From an uncultured Litoreibacter sp. (GTDB lineage: Bacteria; Pseudomonadota; Alphaproteobacteria; Rhodobacterales; Rhodobacteraceae), in assembly GCA_947504205.1 (NCBI GenBank), contig CANNGL010000002.1, forward strand, positions 372,001-436,000: 64,000 nt of DNA, given 5' to 3'. Numbering within the stretch: the stretch's first letter is position 1; each line of letters begins with the position of its first letter. Below the pieces are notes generated by a model. That model saw only the letters and a list, made by a program, of their open reading frames with translations, was not told the origin of the DNA and did no database searches. Of the stretch, positions 35,201 through 44,396 are shown piece by piece. The translations under genes and the position numbers were made by a program.

Positions 35201-35587
35201 TCAGCCCGGCACATCCACGGTCAGGCGCGTGAAATTGCCATCCACAGCGTAGAGCGTCACGTAAACGGGTACGTTGCCCTGCACCACCAACTCCTGCACA
35301 TATCCCGGAATGCCGCCACCGGCCTGAAACATCGCTGCCATCGCAGCGCGCTCTGCCGGTATGTGGAACCACAGCTCGCTCTCATCCCCGGCATGTCTGA
35401 TCCCAAACTTATGAAAATTCGCCCGGTCCTGTCGCAATATCGCGGCGGCATCCGACAAACGTTGCCCGCGTGAATTGAAGAGATCCTCCACGCCGATCCA
35501 CGCTCTGTAGCTGCCAACCTGGTACTCCTGAGCGGTCGACGGAGACCCCAGGCTCAACATCAGGATAACGAGAGTTAGAAAACGCAT
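35201..35587 (-). CDS. Exported protein of unknown function
   Basis: A 128-residue protein with a clear Sec signal peptide (MRFLTLVILMLSLGSPSTA, cleavage before QEYQ). The mature part contains YRAWIGVEDLFNSRGQRL and a C-terminal beta-rich segment (VPVYVTLYAVDGNFTRLTVDV). No family recognised. The start at 35587 follows GGGGGAAG; the frame continues upstream without a signal-like N-terminus. Confidence 0.75.
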   Translation of the reverse strand: MRFLTLVILMLSLGSPSTAQEYQVGSYRAWIGVEDLFNSRGQRLSDAAAILRQDRANFHKFGIRHAGDESELWFHIPAERAAMAAMFQAGGGIPGYVQELVVQGNVPVYVTLYAVDGNFTRLTVDVPG

Positions 35588-35756
35588 CACAACTTCCCCC
35601 AAACACACTGACGTCCACTGAAATGCTGCCACGTGATCGGACCTCTGGCAAGAAATGCCTCTTGGGACCCGCCAGGGTCACAGCCCGATGCCTTAACCCT
35701 GTTTTCACATCCTGCTGCCAATCTCTTTGGGCTGCTAGTTGCCCGGAGAGATTTCA

Positions 35757-36128
35757 ATGCCTGAACAAGACCCACTTGCCCTGCGTCATGGGGGGCTGAT
35801 CGCCCACGCTTGGACAGCCGTGGACAGCGCCCGCAGCGCCGTCAGGTCCGGGCAGCCTTCGCATGGCTATCTTCATCGCCTCCGGCAAATTCGCAGACGC
35901 GTGGTCGGCGCGCATCAAGCAGAGCTCTTGCGTGCTGAATTGGCGACCGGCCAGATCGATAATTGGTTTGCCGATATAGAACGCACCCTCAAAAAGGCAG
36001 AGGGCTATCTACAAAATTGCGTGGTTTATGAGCGCGATACGACACCTGTCGAAACGATGCACCCCCCGACCCGCCGACGCTTGGTCGGGTTCGACACACA
36101 TTTCAGCCAATGTCAGCGAATAACGTGA
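35757..36128 (+). CDS. Hypothetical cytoplasmic protein
   Basis: A 123-residue helical, Arg- and His-rich protein (RLRQIRRRVVGAHQAELLRAEL, then WFADIERTLKKAEGYLQ). GGAGA sits before the ATG at 35757. No family recognised. Its 3' end overlaps the convergent uspA by 16 bases. Codon use resembles neighbours, but with no homology evidence it is only moderately secure. Confidence 0.5.
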   Translation: MPEQDPLALRHGGLIAHAWTAVDSARSAVRSGQPSHGYLHRLRQIRRRVVGAHQAELLRAELATGQIDNWFADIERTLKKAEGYLQNCVVYERDTTPVETMHPPTRRRLVGFDTHFSQCQRIT

Positions 36129-36520
36129 ACGGCACATTGGGCATGGCGAACCAAACGCGCAGCAGTACCGCCAAGGAGATAGTCCTGCAGCCCGGGTTTG
36201 TGCGAATTGACAATGATGCAATCCACGCCATTCGCCTCGGCAAACTCCAATAGCGACCTTGAGGCGTGACCGCGAATAACCGTCGCGGTCGCACCTGGCA
36301 ATGCATCTGCAATTTTTGCCAAAGCTGCGTGCGCGTCATCTACCACGGCGCTCATCTGATTGTCCGGAATGTAGGCCGTGACATAGGCGGGCACCTCTTC
36401 AATCACGTGGATCAGAGTAATCTTTGCCCCCTCGCCCGCCAGTTTCTGGGCAGCAGTCAAAGACATATCCGCAGGGTGATCTTCCCCAAACAAGAGCGGC
36501 ACAAGTATATTTTGATACAT
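36113..36520 (-). CDS. Universal stress protein (UspA family)
   Basis: A 135-residue cytoplasmic Usp-fold protein. It starts MYQNILVPLL and ends with the nucleotide-binding type motif SHKPGLQDYLLGGTAARLVRHAQ, close to G-2x-G-9x-G-S/T. An FNR/FnrL-like box 55 bases upstream of its start suggests induction when oxygen is low, as for usp genes in other Rhodobacteraceae. Confidence 0.93.
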   Translation of the reverse strand: MYQNILVPLLFGEDHPADMSLTAAQKLAGEGAKITLIHVIEEVPAYVTAYIPDNQMSAVVDDAHAALAKIADALPGATATVIRGHASRSLLEFAEANGVDCIIVNSHKPGLQDYLLGGTAARLVRHAQCAVHVIR

Positions 36521-36568
36521 CTGTTTCTCCTTTTGCGGCCACTATTGCACATTGCTCGGGCGGCCACA

Positions 36569-36582
36569 TTGATTCAGATCAC
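36569..36582 (-). promoter_or_regulatory. FnrL-like box upstream of uspA
   Basis: TTGAT-TCAG-ATCAC matches the FNR consensus TTGAT-N4-ATCAA at nine of ten positions. Its centre is about 55 bases before the uspA start. A promoter activated by oxygen limitation is inferred. Confidence 0.55.
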
Positions 36583-36592
36583 CTACCATCAA

Positions 36593-36622
36593 AAAGACCC
36601 CCGCAGAAAAGCGGAGGTCTTT
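36593..36622 (-). terminator. Terminator of the beta-helix protein gene
   Basis: 36593-36604 pairs with 36611-36622 with one mismatch around AGAAAA. T-rich sequence follows on the minus strand (TTTTTGATGG). It lies 23 bases after the gene's stop. Confidence 0.85.
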
Positions 36623-36644
36623 GAATGCTCAATATCACCTATCG

Positions 36645-38942
36645 TCAGAACTGATTATCGCATCTCGCGGTGACATTGACCTTGCCCGAGACCGCAACAG
36701 GCCAATTCAAGGCGAATGTGCCACTACCACCATTGCCCGCCAATTGCGTGTAGGGCGTCAAATATTCCAACCCATTCGTGGCGTTTCGCAACGGACCCTC
36801 GATCACCACACCCGTGACGTTGCGAACCGTGCTCTCAAACGGCATGAACGCTGTGAAATCACAGCTCCAGGATGCTTGGGGCGAATTTTCGATAAACTGC
36901 AATGTGACCGGGCTCGTCGTCATCTGGCCGATCGAGTGATAAGTGTTGCTATCCCACGTGATGTTGCGCATCCGCGAGAAATCGAGCCCAGCAATACTGT
37001 CATCAAGCATCTCGACCCGATCCGGATTTGAGTCGAGCGCCTTGAATGTGTTGCCAGTCACAGTCAATCCGTTGATGAGATGTCCAGGCCCGTATGGCTT
37101 CACGACAATATACCGAAACCAAGAACCGACACGCGCAACCGTGAAGATGTTGTTGGTGATGGAAAGTGATCCGAAGCTGAACTCGTTCGCCTGATCTGGC
37201 TCGGCGTCGTGTTCATTGGTCCACTCAATGAAATTATTGTCGATATAGTTCGAGGTGATCACCATCTTCGAATTGGTTTTGGTCAGAACAAGACCCGGCA
37301 TTCGCGTGGCGTTCTGCTCGTTGTCGTCCTGAAACCAGTGATTGCCTTGGATCAGATGCCCAGACCCATGCACAACGGCCCAATGGGCAAACCTGATGGC
37401 ACGGTTCTGACGTATCTTTGTATCGTTGGCATTGATGTTGAACGCGATGGTCGTCCGGTCCTGTGCACGCAACAGCAACTCATTCGAAATGAATTGGCAC
37501 CGATCAATCAACATGCCCTGACACGCCGTTCCAATTGAGGTGATCGCTCGATCCTTCGGTTTGAAAAAATCGCAGTCCCGGAAGTGCAGAATGAGCCCCG
37601 CCTTTGGCAGCATTATCCCGCTTGCGCGACCATCCAGCAGGAATTCAATATTGTTGAAGCTCAATCGTGTCAGGTATTCGAACCCGCTGAAATCCAGCGC
37701 ATATCGGAAGCGCCGGAAGGTATAGGTTTGGGAACTGGACGCACCATAAAGCGGTTGGCTGAGCGTCACTGTCGCGGCGCCGACATTGGTCTCGGTCACG
37801 TAAACCTCTCGGCCCACCCCAGCGCCGATAACCAGCGAGCCAACTTCGATATTGGCAACATTGGTGACATTCGTCAGTCGAAGCTCGTTGGTGATGGAGT
37901 AGCTCCCATCCGACGTGACCTCAGTGGTGTCAAAAGCGCTGCCAGCCTGGATGGTGAACTGACCATTTGCGATAACACGTTTGCGGGCATAGTTGTCCCC
38001 TGCCGAGATCGCAGCCAACATATCGACAGGTTGCGATAAACGAATGGACCTTCCACCCAAATCAAGCGTGTCATGATCCGACCCGAGGATAAGCGTCTGA
38101 AACGCCTTTCGGAACCCGATCTCTTCGTCGCCGAAGGCATCGGCAAAGGTCTCGAAATCGAAATTCTTGCGCAAGCTCAGGCGTTTGTCGTCTGGCATGG
38201 ACACTGTACCATGAAACCGGACCGCGCTTTCGAAAGTAACGTCATCCGCAAGGTAGTAAGCACCCGACGAGACCAGCACCGTCGCGCCGGTCACGGCAGC
38301 CGCAGCGTCAGCCGCCTCAAAAGCCGCAGTATTGTCAGTGACGTTGTCGCCAACAGCCCCGAAATCCTTCACATCGACCCAATCCAGCATCGTGCGAAGG
38401 AACGCGGATGTCTGGTCTTCGATCTCGATATCATCAACACGGATTACGGCCCCATTTGATCCGCTGATCTCAATGCCAAAATGCCCGAACATCGCCTCAC
38501 GGCCCCATGGCAGATCAACGCCAGGACGCGCACCCGTTCCCACGATGGCGGTGATTTCGGTGACTGAGCCATAGCTGGTCAGCGTCGTAGCAGGGCCCTG
38601 TGTAACAACGCCCGCAACCGGGCCGCCACCGGCAGCACCTGCATAGGCAGCAATCCGAACAGTGGGCAAGTTGCCTGAGACAGCCTTAACCCGAGCTTTG
38701 ATCTGCAAGTAACACCCCGGCAATAAAGGTGTCTCGCCCATATACCGCAGGCTCTGGGTGGTCTCTGTTTTCACTATTTCCAAACAACCACCAAAATCCT
38801 GATCGGCCGGCACAAAGGCTGCGGTGGCGAAGCCGTCATAAGTCGGCGTCCCGGGTGTGCCATCACCGCGCGACCAAACGTCGAGCCCTTGTGAGAATGG
38901 TGGCGGTGTCAAAACCAACCCGTCTGTAATCGCCTTGTTCAT
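36645..38942 (-). CDS. Beta-helix (pectate-lyase-3/tailspike-like) protein
   Basis: A 765-residue protein without signal peptide. The N-terminal 180 residues form a beta-rich, possibly carbohydrate-binding domain (PLLPGCYLQIKARVKA). From about residue 192 the hallmark VKDFGAVGDNVTDNTAAFEAA begins a right-handed parallel beta-helix, with repeated coil strands such as LSFNNIEFLLDG, LIDRCQFISN, IRQNRAIRF, ITSNYIDNNF, ITNNIFTV and VTGNTFKA. These domains are found in phage tailspikes and polysaccharide lyases/hydrolases. No phage genes are nearby. I recall close relatives across roseobacters annotated as glycosyl hydrolase 28-related. A polysaccharide-handling surface protein is plausible. AAAGGA precedes the ATG at 38942. 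Confidence 0.82.
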   Translation of the reverse strand: MNKAITDGLVLTPPPFSQGLDVWSRGDGTPGTPTYDGFATAAFVPADQDFGGCLEIVKTETTQSLRYMGETPLLPGCYLQIKARVKAVSGNLPTVRIAAYAGAAGGGPVAGVVTQGPATTLTSYGSVTEITAIVGTGARPGVDLPWGREAMFGHFGIEISGSNGAVIRVDDIEIEDQTSAFLRTMLDWVDVKDFGAVGDNVTDNTAAFEAADAAAAVTGATVLVSSGAYYLADDVTFESAVRFHGTVSMPDDKRLSLRKNFDFETFADAFGDEEIGFRKAFQTLILGSDHDTLDLGGRSIRLSQPVDMLAAISAGDNYARKRVIANGQFTIQAGSAFDTTEVTSDGSYSITNELRLTNVTNVANIEVGSLVIGAGVGREVYVTETNVGAATVTLSQPLYGASSSQTYTFRRFRYALDFSGFEYLTRLSFNNIEFLLDGRASGIMLPKAGLILHFRDCDFFKPKDRAITSIGTACQGMLIDRCQFISNELLLRAQDRTTIAFNINANDTKIRQNRAIRFAHWAVVHGSGHLIQGNHWFQDDNEQNATRMPGLVLTKTNSKMVITSNYIDNNFIEWTNEHDAEPDQANEFSFGSLSITNNIFTVARVGSWFRYIVVKPYGPGHLINGLTVTGNTFKALDSNPDRVEMLDDSIAGLDFSRMRNITWDSNTYHSIGQMTTSPVTLQFIENSPQASWSCDFTAFMPFESTVRNVTGVVIEGPLRNATNGLEYLTPYTQLAGNGGSGTFALNWPVAVSGKVNVTARCDNQF

Positions 38943-38953
38943 CAAAAGTCCTT

Positions 38954-39043
38954 TCAACTCAAAATGACAGGCGTGCCAAAACGTTGGCAGTCTTCTAGAC
39001 CGTACACGGTCAACTGGAACTCTTCTGGAAATAGATCGGGCAC
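38954..39043 (-). CDS. Possible 29-residue peptide upstream of the beta-helix gene
   Basis: A GTG-initiated frame with AGGA four bases upstream encodes 29 residues beginning with PDLFPEEFQLTVYGLEDC after the initiator. It stops 11 bases before the beta-helix start, so ribosomes could pass directly to the next gene. The open frame extends further upstream with coding-like residues (NLSRVGPSPDQDG) but no start, up to a TAG near 39092. It may be a coupled leader peptide or the end of a decayed gene. Confidence 0.3.
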   Translation of the reverse strand: MPDLFPEEFQLTVYGLEDCQRFGTPVILS

Positions 39044-39122
39044 GCCGTCCTGATCGGGCGACGGCCCTACGCGTGAAAGGTTAAGGGAAAGCTAAATCAC
39101 AGCGTACGCTGCTGCCCCGGGA

Positions 39123-39533
39123 TCAAGCACCAACGGGTGGTGCAGCAAGCAGTTGAACGCCGTCAATCTGCCAACCGTTTTCAGTCTCGATCATGTTGTA
39201 TTCCAAGACATGTGGCGCGCCATTTGCGTCTCGCACCAAGACCTTTTGAAGCAAAAGAGGACCCTGCCTGCGCAACTCCAGAAAGCGGACGTCTTGTGGT
39301 CGCCAAACCATCGGGTACCCGTTCTTGACCATTTCTCCAAAACGGACGGAGCTGCCGAAGATACGCTTGATGGAGGGAGAGGCAAAACTGAAAGCAGTTT
39401 CAAAATCATCCTGCAGGAAAGCATCAATTTGATTTTGGATCGTGGTTTCCACGCCCGGGATACGCTCTTCCTCCGCAACGGCGCCAAATGCGAACATCAC
39501 CGCAACCGCAGCGCCCAAAATCAACTGTTTCAT
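39123..39533 (-). CDS. DUF4864-type exported protein
   Basis: A 136-residue protein with a signal peptide (MKQLILGAAVAVMFAFGAVA) and a cystatin/NTF2-like fold of the DUF4864 type: IQNQIDAFLQDDFETAFSFASPSIKRIFG, YPMVWRPQDVRFLEL and a C-terminal WQIDGVQLL. Role unknown. The start at 39533 is chosen because it begins the signal peptide. Confidence 0.82.
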   Translation of the reverse strand: MKQLILGAAVAVMFAFGAVAEEERIPGVETTIQNQIDAFLQDDFETAFSFASPSIKRIFGSSVRFGEMVKNGYPMVWRPQDVRFLELRRQGPLLLQKVLVRDANGAPHVLEYNMIETENGWQIDGVQLLAAPPVGA

Positions 39534-39608
39534 TGTAGGACCTACCCCTTTGTTCAACATCAAACAGGGTAGGTCTGCACAGAGAACAGTCAATTCACGC
39601 AGATGCGA

Positions 39609-41189
39609 TCAGCTTTCGACCAGCTTGCCAGCAAGCGCATCATCGATCAGCTGAACGCTCTCCTCCACACCGTAGAGTGCTACGAAACCGCCAAAGCGCG
39701 GACCTTGGGAGGCGCCCAAAAGCACTTCGTACAATGCTTTGAACCAATCCCGCAGAGGATCGAAGCGCTCGCGCCCGCAGGCATATACGATGCTCTGCAG
39801 CGCTTCATCGTCGACTGGCCCATCATAAGCGGCCAATTGTTCGCGCAGATCGGCAAGAGCTTCTCGCTCCAGATCGCTGGGCAGTCGGAACGTCTTCGCC
39901 GGTTTCACGAAATCATTGTAGTAGCGCACGGCAAACCCGGCGGCCTGATCAAGATCTTGGTGCGTTTCAGGTGTTGCGTCGGGCGCGTAGCGCTGAATGA
40001 AGCCCCAGAGTTGGTCTTTCTCTTCGGCATTTGCCACCGACGCCAGATTAAGCAGCATCGAGAATGGCACCACCATGGTCGAGACAGGTACGTCCTGCCC
40101 GTGAATATGCAAAACCGGATTGTTTGCCCGCTGGGTTGCGTCTTGTCCGGGATACGCGCGCAACTGCTGATGATACTCATCCACAGCTTTCGGGATCACG
40201 TCAAAATGCATGCGCTTCGCGGTCTTTGGCTTCAAATACATGAAGTAGCTCAAAGATTCCGTGGAGGCATAGGTCAGCCATTCGTCAATAGACAGGCCGT
40301 TGCCGGAAGATTTCGATATCTTTCCGCCATGCTCGTCCAAAAACAGCTCGAAGGTGAAGTGTTCAGGCTTCTTGCCGCCCAGGATCTCGCAGATCCGGTC
40401 ATAAATTGCCGTATTGGTCGAGTGATCTTTTCCGTACATTTCGAAATCAACACCCAACGCGGCCCAACGCGCACCGAAATCCGGCTTCCATTGCAATTTC
40501 ACATTGCCGCCGGTGACAGGCAGCGTCCACTCGCGCCCGTCCTCATCATCAAACGTGATTTCGCCTTTTGAGGCATCCACGTTTTTCATTGGGACATACA
40601 GAACCCGGCCGGTTTCCGGATGGATGGGTAGAAAGATCGAGTATGTCTCCTGGCGTTCTTCGCGAAGCGACTTGAGCATGACCCTCATCAGATCGTCATA
40701 GCGCTCTGTGGCGCGCAGCAAGACGTCGTCAAAGCGGCCCGAGCGATAAAATTCGGTGGCAGAGATAAAATCGTAATCGAAACCGAACGTGTCCAGAAAG
40801 CGCCGCAACATAGCGTTGTTGTGGTCCCCAAAGCTGTCATGTGTCCCGAACGGATCCGGAACCGATGTCAGTGGTCGCTGCAAATGCTCAACAAGCGCAT
40901 CCGGATTGGGAACGTTACCGGGCACTTTGCGCATGCCGTCCAGATCGTCTGAGAAACACACCAGCTTCGTCGGAATATCCGAAATCATTTCGAAGGCACG
41001 GCGCACCATGGTTGTACGCGCAACCTCGCCAAAGGTGCCAATATGCGGCAAGCCTGACGGGCCATATCCCGTTTGGAACAGCACATAACCCTTCTCGGGT
41101 GGTGCTTTCTCATAGCGTTTGAGCACCGAACGGGCCTCGACAAAGGGCCATGCTTTGGAATTTAGTCCCGCTTCGCGCAATTCGGACAT
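39609..41189 (-). CDS. lysS: Lysyl-tRNA synthetase, class I
   Basis: Charges tRNA-Lys. The 526-residue enzyme is the class I (archaeal-type) form used by most alphaproteobacteria. The HIGH-type motif is [10 protein letters not shown] and the KMSKS-type motif is KISKSSGN, with the C-terminal alpha-helix cage as usual. The start at 41189 ([12 protein letters not shown]) is favoured over an upstream ATG at 41231. Confidence 0.95.
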   Translation of the reverse strand: MSELREAGLNSKAWPFVEARSVLKRYEKAPPEKGYVLFQTGYGPSGLPHIGTFGEVARTTMVRRAFEMISDIPTKLVCFSDDLDGMRKVPGNVPNPDALVEHLQRPLTSVPDPFGTHDSFGDHNNAMLRRFLDTFGFDYDFISATEFYRSGRFDDVLLRATERYDDLMRVMLKSLREERQETYSIFLPIHPETGRVLYVPMKNVDASKGEITFDDEDGREWTLPVTGGNVKLQWKPDFGARWAALGVDFEMYGKDHSTNTAIYDRICEILGGKKPEHFTFELFLDEHGGKISKSSGNGLSIDEWLTYASTESLSYFMYLKPKTAKRMHFDVIPKAVDEYHQQLRAYPGQDATQRANNPVLHIHGQDVPVSTMVVPFSMLLNLASVANAEEKDQLWGFIQRYAPDATPETHQDLDQAAGFAVRYYNDFVKPAKTFRLPSDLEREALADLREQLAAYDGPVDDEALQSIVYACGRERFDPLRDWFKALYEVLLGASQGPRFGGFVALYGVEESVQLIDDALAGKLVES

Positions 41190-41309
41190 CGTCTTACTTT
41201 CAATCGCCGCGCGACATCCCATATGTCGCACCGAGCCTGCTACCTATTGTGCAGCCTTGCTCACGTCAATATTCTGCAACTGCAAAGGCCTTCCCTCGGA
41301 GATGACAAC

Positions 41310-41738
41310 ATGACGAACGAACCGCATTCCTTTTCGGCACAAGACGCGCTTGTTGCGATAATGATGTCGGTCTCGATGTCAGATACCAACATCCGCACCG
41401 CCGAGCTGGTTGCGATCCAACAAGTCGTCAACCACATGCCGATATTCGCCAATTTCGATCTGGACCGATTGAACAAAGTCGCACAGGTGACCGCCGATCT
41501 TCTGGACGAGGAAGAAGGTCTTGATGCGCTTTTTGGAATTGTTCGCGAGGCCCTGCCCGCAGATCTGTTTGAAACCGCTTACGCTTTTGCCTGCGATGTT
41601 GCGGCAGCAGATGGCGCGCTCTATCAGCCTGAATTGCGTTTGCTGGAAGAAATTCGCCACGAGCTTGCAATAGATCGATTGCATGCCGGGGCTATCGAAC
41701 GCGGCGCCCGCGCGCGTCACATGACGCTGCAGGCCTAA
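41310..41738 (+). CDS. TerB-family tellurite resistance-type protein
   Basis: A 142-residue all-helical protein with the TerB metal-binding pattern: AQDALVAIMMSVSMSDTNI near the start and AYAFACDVAAADGALYQPELRLLEEI. The stand-alone TerB of alphaproteobacteria is not proof of tellurite resistance. GGAG precedes the ATG at 41310; the frame upstream to 41223 is in the divergent promoter. Confidence 0.88.
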   Translation: MTNEPHSFSAQDALVAIMMSVSMSDTNIRTAELVAIQQVVNHMPIFANFDLDRLNKVAQVTADLLDEEEGLDALFGIVREALPADLFETAYAFACDVAAADGALYQPELRLLEEIRHELAIDRLHAGAIERGARARHMTLQA

Positions 41739-42148
41739 GAGTGAAGAAGTTCTCTGACCGCAGACCCTAACTCTTTGAGATCAATTGGCTTTCTGAAGCT
41801 ACGGTTCGCGCCCATATCCTCAAGCGTTGTGAGCAGGTTGGCCTGCCCGGGATAACTTGCGCCACCAGTAATAGCTATGATCGGCAGCTTTCTCATCCAT
41901 GCGCGTTCAGCGGTGTTCCCGGGAAACCGGACCCGACTGATCAAAAGCAGACCACCATCCGGCACCATCGTGCCGCCCTTGCGCACAAACACATCCGTGA
42001 TCAGCAAATCTGGCTTTTCATCTTCCAGCTTATCAAGCGCCTCCTGACCCGAGGCGGATGTGGACACGGTATGACCCTCGCCAGATAGAAACTCCGAAAG
42101 CAAGAACGCCTGATCTTCATCGTCTTCCATTATCAAAATGCGGGCCAT
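41735..42148 (-). CDS. Single-domain response regulator
   Basis: A 137-residue CheY-like receiver. The acidic pocket is MEDDEDQ, the phospho-acceptor aspartate lies in LLITDVF (about residue 52) and the lysine in FRKPIDL. No output domain. Divergent from a hybrid histidine kinase, which is the likely phospho-donor. The 12-residue insertion after the acceptor (VRKGGTMVPDGG) is longer than in CheY. Confidence 0.9.
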   Translation of the reverse strand: MARILIMEDDEDQAFLLSEFLSGEGHTVSTSASGQEALDKLEDEKPDLLITDVFVRKGGTMVPDGGLLLISRVRFPGNTAERAWMRKLPIIAITGGASYPGQANLLTTLEDMGANRSFRKPIDLKELGSAVRELLHS

Positions 42149-42350
42149 GGCTCTCTACGTTCGAAAATTGTTGTTGTGCGATATGACTTAACACATCGGC
42201 GGAAATAAAAGGCTAAACAGTCAAAACTGAAGCATGCGTTACTCTACCTTTTGGGGCATTTCCAGACCCCGAAACTCCATACACAAAAAACCAAGTGACA
42301 TTGCCCGCAAAACAAGCCGACTATACCGCAAAATTATTTTCAGAGTTTTT

Positions 42351-44396
42351 ATGCCCGAAGACACGCACTACCTCAAAACCGAATTAGAAAGACTCATCGC
42401 AGAAGATCCGACCGTGCTGAATTTTCTCCGGCAAGCCGCGTCCGACGGTGTCTGGTATTGGGATCTGGAACAACCGGAACATGAATGGATGAGCCCGGAA
42501 TTCTGGGAACTGCTTGGCGTGGACCCGGAAACCAAATCCCATTTCGCATCAGAATGGCAGGATCTAATTTTCGAAGAAGACCTGCAAGTCGCGCAAGAGA
42601 ACTTCGAGAAGCATTGCGCCGATCCGAACTACAAATACGATCAGGTCGTCAGATACCGCCACGCAGATGGAAGCACCATCTGGGTACGATGCCGCGGCAC
42701 TGCGGTTCGGAATGCAAGCGGGGATCCAGTCAGACTGCTGGGGACCCATACTGACTACACCCAGTTGATGCAGGCCCAGACAACCCTCGATCAGACAAAC
42801 CTGCGCCTGAAGACGATCCTAGATACCGCCAGTGCCGGGATCATCGCTCTTGGTTCCGACAAGCAAATCATCGAGATAAATCTGGCCGGTCGACATCTAC
42901 TGGGCACCTTTGATCAGGAGGTGCCATTTCTTTGGCCCTCAAATATCGAGTTTCTCGAACCGGAACGTCTTCAACCTCTTCCGGCGGATCGTGATCCAAT
43001 TCGACGTGCGCTACGGGGTCAGGACATGCGGAACGAAACCAATCTGATGACACGCGCCAAGGGATCGTCTCAGCGCTATGTCAACTTTTCCAGTAGCAAA
43101 ATCCGGGATCCTAAATCCGAAGTCGACACCGTGCTCATCCTCGAAGACATCTCGGAGCTTGAACAAAACCGCCAGCAAATCGAACGCGCCAGTCGTCTCG
43201 ACGCCTTGGGGCAGCTGACCGGCGGTATTGCTCATGATTTCAACAACTTGCTTGCCACCATCCAATATGCAGTTCAACTCACCCTTGATCATGACCTGCC
43301 GGAGAAATCCCGCCGCTATCTCGAAACGGCGCACGGGGCACTGAACAGAGGTACAAAGCTGACCAGTCGGCTTTTGGCCTTTGCACGCCCACAACCGGGA
43401 TTGGCGCACGCCCGCCAAGTCACGGAGATTTTTCAGGAGCTGCATGACCTGATCGCCCCCACCATCGAAGAGACCATTCGCTTCGACATTGAAGAGATTG
43501 ATCCGGCGCTCAGCATCTATTGCGATCAATCCCAGCTTGAAAACGCTTTGGTTAACCTTGTCCTGAATTCTCGGGACGCAATCATACGGGCAAAGACAGG
43601 CGACAGGATTTCGGTGAGCGCACGCGGTCTGTCAGACGAGGATCTTGGACCAGAAGACGACAATCCCGGCTCAACCGCCCACATCACGCGCGGCGTGCGT
43701 ATGCAACGCAATGCCAGCACTGAAAACGACGACGGAAAGTCGCTCCGCTTTGTGGAAATTTCGGTGACAGACAATGGACCCGGAATGTCTGACGAAATAA
43801 AGCGACGCGCGATCGACCCGTTTTTTACCACCAAGGACTTGGGAACAGGTACTGGGTTGGGATTGTCCACGGTTTACGGATTCATCCAGCAAGCCGCCGG
43901 CGAATTCCGGATTTACTCTGAAGCTGATCAGGGAACCACCATTCGGCTGATGCTGCCTAGAGGGCAAACCGATGGGCAACGCGAAGACCCCGTTTCGAAA
44001 GAACCCGCTCCGCTTGGTGGCGGCCAAACTATCCTCGTTGTCGAGGACGAGCCTTGGCTACTGGAAATGATGGAGGATATGCTGGTCAACTTGAACTACA
44101 AGGTCATCAAGAAATCCAGCAGCGAAGAGGCGCTGAAGATACTTGATGCCAAAGAGTCCTTTGATGTTTTGCTGACAGACATCGTGATGCCGGGCAACAT
44201 CAACGGTTTTGAATTGGCCCGTAAAATGCGGGAAGAACGACCCGACCTGGCGGTGGTCTATATGTCCGGTTACTCGGGTTTCGACACTCAGGAGATGGGA
44301 ACCGCCGTCGCTCCAATGGTTAACAAGCCTTGCCCGCCCGAGCGTATCTCGAAAGCCATTCGGGAAGCATTGAGCCTTGAAAAGCCGACCGGTTAA
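42351..44396 (+). CDS. Hybrid sensor histidine kinase/response regulator with PAS domains
   Basis: A cytoplasmic kinase of about 681 residues. In order it has a PAS/PAC domain (about 20-145), a second PAS (150-270), a dimerisation domain with the H-box GGIAHDFNNLL (about 290), an ATPase domain (N-box NLVLNSRDAI, DNGPGMS, GTGLGLS) and a C-terminal receiver with the aspartate in LLTDIVMPG (near 608). No membrane segment or signal peptide. Both possible starts (42234 and 42351) have poor ribosome-binding sites; I chose the later one because the first 39 residues are not domain-like. It probably signals to the divergent single-domain regulator. Confidence 0.9.
   Translation: MPEDTHYLKTELERLIAEDPTVLNFLRQAASDGVWYWDLEQPEHEWMSPEFWELLGVDPETKSHFASEWQDLIFEEDLQVAQENFEKHCADPNYKYDQVVRYRHADGSTIWVRCRGTAVRNASGDPVRLLGTHTDYTQLMQAQTTLDQTNLRLKTILDTASAGIIALGSDKQIIEINLAGRHLLGTFDQEVPFLWPSNIEFLEPERLQPLPADRDPIRRALRGQDMRNETNLMTRAKGSSQRYVNFSSSKIRDPKSEVDTVLILEDISELEQNRQQIERASRLDALGQLTGGIAHDFNNLLATIQYAVQLTLDHDLPEKSRRYLETAHGALNRGTKLTSRLLAFARPQPGLAHARQVTEIFQELHDLIAPTIEETIRFDIEEIDPALSIYCDQSQLENALVNLVLNSRDAIIRAKTGDRISVSARGLSDEDLGPEDDNPGSTAHITRGVRMQRNASTENDDGKSLRFVEISVTDNGPGMSDEIKRRAIDPFFTTKDLGTGTGLGLSTVYGFIQQAAGEFRIYSEADQGTTIRLMLPRGQTDGQREDPVSKEPAPLGGGQTILVVEDEPWLLEMMEDMLVNLNYKVIKKSSSEEALKILDAKESFDVLLTDIVMPGNINGFELARKMREERPDLAVVYMSGYSGFDTQEMGTAVAPMVNKPCPPERISKAIREALSLEKPTG

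Noticed and set aside
36645-38942. Prophage remnant suggested by the tailspike-like protein
   Set aside because: No structural, packaging, integrase or lysis genes nearby; flanks are ordinary chromosomal genes.
39603-40571. Plus-strand frame of 322 codons
   Set aside because: Antisense to the class I lysyl-tRNA synthetase; no domain-like sequence and no ribosome-binding site.
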